The notes beneath the pieces were generated by a model. The model saw only the letters and a list, made by a program, of their open reading frames with translations. It was not told the origin of the DNA and made no database searches. This document shows, one piece after another, positions 6,367 through 11,882 of a DNA stretch of 11,882 bases (position 1 is its first letter; each line of letters begins with the position of its first letter). This DNA comes from Euryarchaeota archaeon UBA19 (GTDB lineage Archaea > Thermoplasmatota > Poseidoniia > Poseidoniales > Thalassarchaeaceae): NCBI GenBank assembly GCA_002502175.1, contig DAPQ01000027.1, positions 1 to 11,882 on the forward strand, in the 5' to 3' direction. Made by a program: the position numbers and the translations under genes.

Positions 6367-8139
6367 ATCATTGCTTGCAGCTAATCCAGTTTGTACCGAC
6401 CACAACCTAGAGTATAGTCCGTCGGCATCAACCAATTCCTCATGCTTACCTAATTCAGTAATCTTGCCAGAATCTAAGACTGCAATCTTGTCTGCATTTC
6501 GAACCGTGGAAAGGCGATGGGCGATGATGATGGTTGTTCTATCTGTGGAAATTCTTTCAATTGAACGCTGCAATGCTGCCTCTGTCTCATTATCGACATT
6601 GCTCGTTGCTTCATCGAATACCAGTATTGGTGCATCTTTCAGAACCGCGCGTGCGATTGCCAAACGTTGACGCTGGCCGCCAGAAAGTCTGTGCCCGTCC
6701 TCGCCGATATCGGTCTCCCATCCCTCTGGAAGTTCATTGATGAAATTAGTAGCCTCTGCTATACGAGCCGCTTCCAATACCTCTTCCTCACTAGCACTAG
6801 GTCTGCCATAGAGGATGTTTTCTCGTACCGTTCCAGGAAATAGAGTGGTATTTTGTGAAACTAAAGAAATTGAGCCTCTTAGTGAGGCTAATTTTAGTTC
6901 CTTAACATCATTTCCATCAAGACTGACCGAACCTTCTAGAGGGTCATGGAAGCGAAGAAGTAGACCGACAAGAGTGGTTTTCCCTGACCCTGTGCTTCCA
7001 ACCAGTCCAATGGTCTCACCGGCCCCAATATTGAGAGAGACTCCATCGAGAACAGATTCTCTTTCGGGATAAGAAAATTCAATGCTGTCAAAGTTAATCT
7101 CTCCCTTCGTTTCATCCAATTCAATATCACCTTCAACTAGACCGATTGGAGTATCCAGTAGATTCAGAACTCTGTCTGTTGATGCCATAGCCCTCTGATA
7201 TAAATCGAAAGTTTGGCCGAGTCGAGTTAGTGGCCAGAGTAACCTTTGGGTGATGAAGACGATTATCGAATAAGCTCCAATTGACAATTCGCCCTCTAGA
7301 GCTAACCAACCTCCGACCAACATATTCGCTGTAAAGGCAAATAAAATCGCCATGCGAATTAGCGGGACGAATGAGGCAGAAAGGCGAATTGCATCTCTAT
7401 TTGCATCTCTATATGAGCGAGAGGCTACTCCTACTCGCTCAACCTCTCGCTCCTCTGCAGTGAATGATTTGATTGTGGTAATTCCACTCAAATTATTATT
7501 CAGCAGTGCATTTAAGTCGCCGACTTCTTTGCGAACTTTGGCGTATCGAACACCAATTCTACGCTGAAACATAAACGAGCCACCGACAATTATTGGGATT
7601 GGCAATATTGCATAAATCGCCACGGAAGGTGCTAGAATCAACATCACACCTCCTACTACAACAACCGTTGTCGCAACCTGAAGCAGGTCATTGGCGCCTT
7701 GGTCAAGAAATCTCTCAAGTTGATTCACATCATCATTCATTATTGCCATCAAACCGCCAGTGGTTTGACCGGAGAACCATTGCATCTCGAGATTTTGAAT
7801 ATGCTCATATGCGTCCATTCTAAGTTCGTGTTGAGCATTTTGGGCAAGATTTCGCCATAATACTCCAAACCAATATTCGAAGAGAGATTCAAGGACCCAA
7901 ATTACTACCGTAAGAGCAACTAATATCAAAAACTGATCATAAGGGTCTGGATAGCCAAAATCGGCAAGCATAGAGTCTTCTTTGTAGGTTACAACGTCGA
8001 TAGCCATACCGATTAGAATGGGTGGTGCAAGGTCCCAAAACTTGTTCATGATTGAACAAAATGAGGCGAGCCAAACCTGCCATCGATACTCCCTCAAGTG
8101 CCCTAACAAGCGCAATAGAGGGTGGCTCTGCTCTGACAT
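6364..8139 (-). CDS. ABC exporter, fused membrane and ATPase domains (MsbA/LmrA-like half transporter)
   Basis: This complete 591-residue type IV (ABCB-type) exporter half molecule is expected to work as a dimer in the cytoplasmic membrane, exporting lipids, peptides or drugs. The membrane domain (about 20-320) has the usual six-helix pattern. The nucleotide-binding domain (about 348-585) is intact: Walker A GSTGSGKT at 381-388, Q-loop Gln429, signature LSGGQ at 485-489, Walker B ILVFDE at 505-510 with catalytic Glu510, and switch His541. All residues needed for ATP hydrolysis are present. It is not paired with a second half transporter here, so a homodimer is likely. The gap upstream is 75 bases without a strong SD, and the thioesterase is coupled downstream. 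Association with a thioesterase, flotillin and thiolase hints at lipid export, but the substrate is not determinable. Confidence 0.95.
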   Translation of the reverse strand: MSEQSHPLLRLLGHLREYRWQVWLASFCSIMNKFWDLAPPILIGMAIDVVTYKEDSMLADFGYPDPYDQFLILVALTVVIWVLESLFEYWFGVLWRNLAQNAQHELRMDAYEHIQNLEMQWFSGQTTGGLMAIMNDDVNQLERFLDQGANDLLQVATTVVVVGGVMLILAPSVAIYAILPIPIIVGGSFMFQRRIGVRYAKVRKEVGDLNALLNNNLSGITTIKSFTAEEREVERVGVASRSYRDANRDAIRLSASFVPLIRMAILFAFTANMLVGGWLALEGELSIGAYSIIVFITQRLLWPLTRLGQTFDLYQRAMASTDRVLNLLDTPIGLVEGDIELDETKGEINFDSIEFSYPERESVLDGVSLNIGAGETIGLVGSTGSGKTTLVGLLLRFHDPLEGSVSLDGNDVKELKLASLRGSISLVSQNTTLFPGTVRENILYGRPSASEEEVLEAARIAEATNFINELPEGWETDIGEDGHRLSGGQRQRLAIARAVLKDAPILVFDEATSNVDNETEAALQRSIERISTDRTTIIIAHRLSTVRNADKIAVLDSGKITELGKHEELVDADGLYSRLWSVQTGLAASND

Positions 8140-8202
8140 GTGTATCTCTGACTATGGACAGTGCTTGAATCTGCCCTTAGGAATAGGAGTGTGTTGTATC
8201 CA

Positions 8203-8207
8203 GAAAA
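8203..8207 (-). terminator. Possible oligo-T termination signal after the seven-helix gene
   Basis: Just past the TAA at 8215 the - strand reads ATGGTATTTTTCTGG, giving a run of five T. Archaeal RNA polymerase can release at short T tracts, so this may attenuate transcription between the seven-helix gene and the ABC exporter. Five T are weak evidence. Confidence 0.25.
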
Positions 8208-8214
8208 ATACCAT

Positions 8215-9606
8215 TTAGTCAGATGAGACAGGCTGCAAGTCGACTGTAAGATTAGGGTTCTCATCTTTTATTTCCTGCTTTCTTACCTCTGCTTGGAGAG
8301 TTAGTAATTCAAAATAGGCATTCTTTGCTTCTGTGTAGCGTGTCATTGCCTCTTGGTATGCAACCTTCTCCATATGGTAGGTCTGACCATCACGTGCTGC
8401 GGCATCCATTCTGTAAAGGAGGTAAAAGAAAAAGCTAGTTGGTGCCCAAGCTCCTACAAGAAGTAACCAATTCTCATCGAAGTTGAATGGCCCTAGGCCC
8501 ATGAATTCAGAATTTGCTCCTACAACCATGGTCGAGATTATGGAGACTGGCCATAGTACTAGGTTTACCAATAATAGTACCCATTCGTACATTTCATACT
8601 CAGATCTTCCGCGTGGCCTCTTTGGTCTTGGTAATGTTTCAGTTGTATCCGTCATGTCCCAATCTAGTTCGAAGAAATCATCCGTCTGCTTTGAGGCTTC
8701 GCCCGTTTCATTTTGTTCTTTTTCAATTATTTCAGAGTGTAAATTAATTCCGGAGTTAACTTTTTTCGGTGTGTTTCTCTTGAATTTTGGAAGTGAAAAA
8801 AGAAAACAAAATAGCAAGGTAAACAACACCACCGAAAATAACTCGAATGGATAAATCTGTGAAAGACTAGTACCTTCATTGATTGGAATAGAAATCCTTC
8901 CAATTAACGAAATACCGAAGGCAGAAATAGCGAAGTAAGGCGCGAATCTCTGCCTAAAGAAAAATCCTATAGAGGCAACAATCAACATCATTGAGACAAA
9001 ATCTAGGACTCCTATGTACTCGGATTCACTCCCGATGAATAGTGGATAGGAAATTATTGCACCGGGAATTAATCCCCAAAAAAAGACCAATGAAATAGCA
9101 ACAATGGAAATTCCAGTTAGGTCAGAAAACCCTTCCAATGTTCTGTTTAACAATGTACCTTCTGCAAAATAACCAATCCAAATTACCGAACTCAGCAATA
9201 CAATTGCTGGAAATGTAAACTGTAGATGATTGATGAAAGCCGTAGATATCCTCTTCAGTATCCCTTTTTTTGGTTTCTGATAGACTATAATATCGGTATT
9301 TACCGGATTTACATACTCTTGACTAAATTGATTCGCGAAAGGAGGTGATGTGTCCCTAACTATGCGGGTCTTCTGTTGTTTTTTTTCCTTCTTCCTTTCT
9401 TTCATATTTTCCTGACGTTTCCGTAAATCGTCACTCATTTCTTCCATTAGATTGTTGAATTTAGAAGATGTGGAAGTAAATTTTTGTGCGGTTTTCTTTG
9501 AAGCATCTTGAGAAAGTTCATCTATCCTTACAATCAACTTCTTCAAGCGTTCTTCCAATGATTCGTCCTTCGAGGCCTCTACCATCAAAACATGGAATTC
9601 TGCCAC
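8215..9606 (-). CDS. Seven-helix membrane protein with N-terminal coiled coil, unknown function
   Basis: I do not recognise this 463-residue protein. Residues 12-82 are highly charged and helical, ending in a Lys/Glu/Gln-rich stretch (about 67-80), likely a cytoplasmic coiled coil. Seven hydrophobic segments follow at about 128-148, 165-187, 198-216, 222-238, 254-271, 341-361 and 380-398. A polar acidic linker (about 275-338, including DDFFELDWDMTD) separates helices five and six, and a long amphipathic helix (about 405-447) closes the protein. The start is GTG at 9606, with only a weak AGGG upstream; Met8 (ATG at 9585) is a possible alternative. It lies 33 bases after the lipoprotein gene on the same strand, so the two are probably cotranscribed. 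No enzymatic motif is visible. A sensory or scaffolding membrane protein is conceivable but unsupported. Confidence 0.75.
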   Translation of the reverse strand: MAEFHVLMVEASKDESLEERLKKLIVRIDELSQDASKKTAQKFTSTSSKFNNLMEEMSDDLRKRQENMKERKKEKKQQKTRIVRDTSPPFANQFSQEYVNPVNTDIIVYQKPKKGILKRISTAFINHLQFTFPAIVLLSSVIWIGYFAEGTLLNRTLEGFSDLTGISIVAISLVFFWGLIPGAIISYPLFIGSESEYIGVLDFVSMMLIVASIGFFFRQRFAPYFAISAFGISLIGRISIPINEGTSLSQIYPFELFSVVLFTLLFCFLFSLPKFKRNTPKKVNSGINLHSEIIEKEQNETGEASKQTDDFFELDWDMTDTTETLPRPKRPRGRSEYEMYEWVLLLVNLVLWPVSIISTMVVGANSEFMGLGPFNFDENWLLLVGAWAPTSFFFYLLYRMDAAARDGQTYHMEKVAYQEAMTRYTEAKNAYFELLTLQAEVRKQEIKDENPNLTVDLQPVSSD

Positions 9607-9639
9607 CTGTCTTCAACCCTTAGGCGGAAGATTGCAAAA

Positions 9640-10695
9640 TCAAGCATTGGAATGGGTTATGTCTCCTGTCCAAGATTCCGCCCAACTATCATATGTTTTG
9701 ATTGTAACAACATTTGTCGAATTTGTGCGAATCTCGTAGTAATCAGAGGCTGAAAAATATCCATCTCCTGAATAATCCCAATAGAGGAACTCCCACCAAT
9801 CGCCGTATACATCGGTTTGGTTAGATGTCAAATCTGCAAGATTAAACTCCGCAATGGTTGATTCGGATTCGATAACCTGGAAAGTCAACTCTACCGGATT
9901 AACCTCGGAGGTAAATCCTAGAGGCACATATCCAGCCCAAATTGTAGTTCCATCCGATAATTGCAACGGAGGTTCAACATTGAATTCGATTGCCGCTCTA
10001 GGTAAATCCGGTTGAAGGCTCAATTGCACATCGTCTCCTTTCTCGATACTCAATACAAAGGCAGAATCATCGTTTCCATACAATTCGACCCCAATTAGCT
10101 CAGGAGGCATTCCTTTCAAGACTAGAATTATACTATGGGTTTCATTTTGAGCACTTGCGACCTGTTCTAGAGATTGGACATCGTGGGTTATTGTCCATTC
10201 GAGATCTGAAATCGATGTGGTGTCAAATCCAAATGATGGCCAAAACCCATCAGGGTCTTCAGTGGCTTGTTGGGCGATTTCATAGAACGGATCCTTGTAG
10301 TCAGGAATTGCATCCCTTCCCTCATACCAAACATTACCCAATCTAATATTGGTGGTTTCGGTACCTTCGATAACTTCAGTATCGATAGAAGTGGTTCCAA
10401 GACTGAACCTCATTGCGATTGAACGAAGATTTTGTTCGTCATCTTTTGCTACATTCCAATGTATTTCTCCCAGTTGAGTTTCCGTTTGGTAAGTTGTGGA
10501 GGATTTTACACGCAACTTAGAATTTTCAGACGCCAATAACAAAACATCTAGAGAGTTTGGATTTGAAAGTAATTCGTTTAGAAGATCATTATTGAAAGGA
10601 AAACAATCGGTGTCTTCACAAGATTCGATTGGGACTTCCAAGCAACCCGAAGAACAGGAAATTATGAGCAATATCCCCAGCAACACCGCCCGCAT
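9640..10695 (-). CDS. Predicted secreted lipoprotein with C-terminal EF-hand-like loop, unknown function
   Basis: This 351-residue protein starts with a short hydrophobic signal (residues 2-13). Lipid attachment would be at Cys14 (IISC fits the lipobox) or Cys18 (SSGC). Cys26 and Cys31 could form a small disulfide loop after cleavage. The rest is beta-rich, acidic and nearly free of cysteine and membrane segments, as expected for an exported domain. Near the C-terminus, residues 307-318 read DYSGDGYFSASD, an EF-hand/dockerin-like calcium loop with acidic or hydroxyl groups at positions 1, 3, 5, 9 and 12 and Gly at 6. The central part, with repeated strand-turn patterns, loosely recalls LppX/LolA-type lipoprotein folds; I hold this at low confidence. 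The start is ATG at 10695; the inverted repeat one base upstream leaves no ordinary SD. The seven-helix protein gene follows after 33 bases. Confidence 0.75.
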   Translation of the reverse strand: MRAVLLGILLIISCSSGCLEVPIESCEDTDCFPFNNDLLNELLSNPNSLDVLLLASENSKLRVKSSTTYQTETQLGEIHWNVAKDDEQNLRSIAMRFSLGTTSIDTEVIEGTETTNIRLGNVWYEGRDAIPDYKDPFYEIAQQATEDPDGFWPSFGFDTTSISDLEWTITHDVQSLEQVASAQNETHSIILVLKGMPPELIGVELYGNDDSAFVLSIEKGDDVQLSLQPDLPRAAIEFNVEPPLQLSDGTTIWAGYVPLGFTSEVNPVELTFQVIESESTIAEFNLADLTSNQTDVYGDWWEFLYWDYSGDGYFSASDYYEIRTNSTNVVTIKTYDSWAESWTGDITHSNA

Positions 10696-10696
10696 T

Positions 10697-10720
10697 GAGA
10701 TAAATCCCGTAACTTATCTC
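10697..10720 (-). promoter_or_regulatory. 7-bp inverted repeat abutting the lipoprotein start codon
   Basis: GAGATAA (10697-10703) and TTATCTC (10714-10720) are perfect inverted copies separated by ten bases, ending one base before the lipoprotein ATG. It replaces the place where an SD would be. It may be a protein-binding operator (centres about 17 bp apart) or a leader hairpin controlling ribosome access. Confidence 0.45.
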
Positions 10721-10756
10721 TGATGAGCCTATGCTTTGCAGGTCAGCAAGTTATGG

Positions 10757-10764
10757 CTAAATTA
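10757..10764 (-). promoter_or_regulatory. Candidate TATA box for the lipoprotein gene
   Basis: TAATTTAG on the - strand, about 62 bases before the lipoprotein ATG. With the usual archaeal distance of about 25 bases, transcription would begin near 10732 and the leader of about 37 bases would contain the inverted repeat. Based on position and AT content only. Confidence 0.3.
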
Positions 10765-10800
10765 GACCCCAATGATTGTCTCAGACTCAATGCGTCGCCC

Positions 10801-10808
10801 CTATATGG
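10801..10808 (+). promoter_or_regulatory. Candidate TATA box for the NAD kinase-like gene
   Basis: CTATATGG lies in an otherwise GC-richer patch. Initiation about 25 bases downstream would fall near 10829, giving a leader of about 18 bases that just includes the SD AGAAGGGGGT at 10831-10840. The geometry is right for an archaeal promoter. Confidence 0.42.
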
Positions 10809-10846
10809 AGTGATTATTGCGCCTAAAGTGAGAAGGGGGTATATTG

Positions 10847-11722
10847 GTGATAGGCAACATACTCGTAGTCTACAAGAAAAACTTCGAGGAAGTTCATGAC
10901 CAAGCGTTGGATTCAATTAGAAACGAATTGGATATTCTTGTCGCCGAGCGTGGAATTAGTGTAGATTATTCTGCTAGAGAAACCGTTAGGCGCACCGATT
11001 TCATTGAATGCGATTTAGTAGTTGTATTAGGTGGCGATGGGACCCTAACTTCGATCGCCCATTCTGTAGATTCCGACACGCCTGTAATGGGAGTAAATTC
11101 CCATCCAAGGTCAGAGGATGAAGAAGGATCATATGGGTTCTATATGGGTAGTGACCCGACAAATTTCGCAGCTGATATTCGTTCTGCAATTGAAGGGACA
11201 GCAATCGTTAATCGGCTACCAAGGTTACAAGCAGAGATTGAAACTACAAGCGGAAACAAAATCCGTTGCGACCCTGCATTGAATGATTTGTTGGTCGCAA
11301 ATACACACCAATATCAACCCTCAAAATACAGAATTCAACGGGGCCAGAATGTCGATTGTAAACAATATTCATCCGGTTGCCTCTTCTCAACATTCCTTGG
11401 CCAAGGTGCCTGGTATCGTCATGTTGTAGATATCGAAGGGACCACGTTCCCTCTATCGGAAGTTGACAGCCACTACCTATTCGTGGCTAGAGATTTACCT
11501 CGAGCAGAAAGAAGGGAAGATGGTTCTTACTGGGAGTGGACTCAACAACCTACAGTTATGACAAGCGATATGCATCGTGGATACGTAGTGAGCGATGGCT
11601 GGGATGAAACCCATTTTACTCGTGGCTCTACAATCACTATTGACATTCAAGGCCCTGATTTGCAACTACTGACTTTCAGAAGCACAATGCTAGACCGAGT
11701 CGCCAATTGGCTTGACAACTGA
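10847..11722 (+). CDS. NAD kinase-like protein (ATP-NAD kinase superfamily, divergent)
   Basis: This protein of about 291 residues is in the ATP-NAD kinase family (PF01513), which makes NADP from NAD in the cytoplasm. With the GTG at 10847 as start, the catalytic GGDGT is at 62-66, followed by VMGVNSHP (80-87), where ordinary enzymes have a GVN-type strand, and by ND at 146-147 in place of the usual NE. The second nucleotide-binding motif is altered: SSGCLFSTFLGQGAW (175-189) has GQGAW where most members have GSTAW/Y. Overall it looks closer to the mitochondrial NADK2 type than to bacterial NadK. TTG at 10844 would add one residue, but GTG has better spacing from the GGGGGT SD at 10835-10840. 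It is transcribed divergently from the lipoprotein gene and ends one base from the opposing ABC ATPase. Activity as NAD kinase is likely but not certain, given the changes. Confidence 0.82.
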   Translation: MIGNILVVYKKNFEEVHDQALDSIRNELDILVAERGISVDYSARETVRRTDFIECDLVVVLGGDGTLTSIAHSVDSDTPVMGVNSHPRSEDEEGSYGFYMGSDPTNFAADIRSAIEGTAIVNRLPRLQAEIETTSGNKIRCDPALNDLLVANTHQYQPSKYRIQRGQNVDCKQYSSGCLFSTFLGQGAWYRHVVDIEGTTFPLSEVDSHYLFVARDLPRAERREDGSYWEWTQQPTVMTSDMHRGYVVSDGWDETHFTRGSTITIDIQGPDLQLLTFRSTMLDRVANWLDN

Positions 11723-11723
11723 T

Positions 11724-11882
11724 TCACAAGATTTGCTCGAGGAATAATTTGGTTCGATCATGCTTCGGATTATCGAAGAAATCGTGAGGAGTATTCTCCT
11801 CGATCAAATGACCTTCGTCAAACAGAATGCATCGATCTGCTACTTCCTTGGCGAATCCCATTTCGTGAGTAACAACAATCAT
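11724..11882 (-). CDS. Polar amino-acid ABC transporter ATP-binding protein, C-terminal end (GlnQ/HisP type, cut by window)
   Basis: The - strand is open from the right window edge to a TGA at 11724-11726, giving 52 residues. The translation opens MIVVTHEMGFAKEVADR and continues with FDEGHLIEENTP, FFDNPKHDRT and FLEQIL. This is the characteristic C-terminus of the GlnQ/HisP/ArtP ATPases: the switch histidine in VTHEM, the D-E-G strand, and the NP.H.R...FL ending. Such subunits drive uptake of amino acids such as glutamine, glutamate, arginine or histidine with a permease and binding protein, which would lie beyond the window. Walker A and B are outside. The methionine at the window edge is internal, not the start. 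The gene is convergent with the NAD kinase-like gene, with one base between the stop codons. Confidence 0.88.
   Translation of the reverse strand: MIVVTHEMGFAKEVADRCILFDEGHLIEENTPHDFFDNPKHDRTKLFLEQIL

Noticed and set aside
8483..8854. Serine/asparagine-rich + strand frame inside the seven-helix gene
   Set aside because: It arises opposite the acidic linker and helices of the - strand gene; low complexity, no SD and no domain.
9378..9400. T-rich run on the + strand resembling a terminator
   Set aside because: It lies within the coding frame of the seven-helix protein and simply encodes its Lys/Gln-rich coiled coil on the - strand.
1..11882. CRISPR arrays, tRNA or rRNA genes, insertion sequences, attachment sites
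   Set aside because: I looked for spaced repeats, cloverleaf-type sequences, transposase motifs and terminal repeats and saw none; all gaps over 50 bases are accounted for by short leaders and the inverted repeats listed.

Overview
The window is protein-dense DNA of moderate GC with short gaps and no RNA gene, insertion sequence or CRISPR array that I can see. The gene mix is bacterial-type thiolase, flotillin with an NfeD-like partner, a short-signal lipoprotein with a calcium-loop motif, a divergent NAD kinase, TATA-like boxes, and mixed use of Shine-Dalgarno (SD) sites and GTG/TTG starts. It fits best with a marine Thermoplasmatota archaeon such as Marine Group II (Poseidoniales). This is inference from gene content only (about 0.6); a bacterium is not excluded.

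Left edge (1-1775): the C-terminal part of a YeiH/UPF0324-type putative sulfate exporter is followed 25 bases later by a complete TauE/SafE (TSUP) sulfite/sulfonate-type exporter. Both are on the + strand and probably form one operon. A small DUF2061 membrane protein on the - strand meets them tail to tail, with stop codons overlapping inside four bases. Together they suggest handling of oxidised sulfur compounds.

Centre (1521-10695): ten consecutive genes on the - strand. In transcription order they are a secreted lipoprotein, a seven-helix coiled-coil membrane protein of unknown function, a half-size ABC exporter, a PaaI-type hotdog thioesterase, two unrecognised small membrane proteins, an NfeD/YuaF-like membrane protein, a flotillin, an acetyl-CoA acetyltransferase (thiolase II), and DUF2061. 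Gaps are 9-85 bases. The ABC exporter and thioesterase are clearly coupled, because the thioesterase SD overlaps the exporter stop codon. The NfeD-like protein and flotillin form the known membrane-microdomain pair. Three gaps hold clean inverted repeats: a 9-bp-stem hairpin before the thiolase, a hairpin plus a 14-bp palindrome before flotillin, and a 7-bp inverted repeat against the lipoprotein start codon.

Right edge (10696-11882): a divergent intergenic region of about 150 bases with candidate TATA boxes for both directions separates the lipoprotein from a + strand NAD kinase-like gene. That gene keeps GGDGT but has changes in its second nucleotide-binding motif. One base past its stop, the C-terminal 52 residues of a polar amino-acid ABC transporter ATPase (GlnQ/HisP type) run in on the - strand and continue beyond the window.

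Most genes belong to known families. The least explained are the seven-helix protein, the lipoprotein and the two small membrane proteins next to the flotillin module. I do not see a clearly new multi-gene system. The most plausible candidate is an extended flotillin membrane module.
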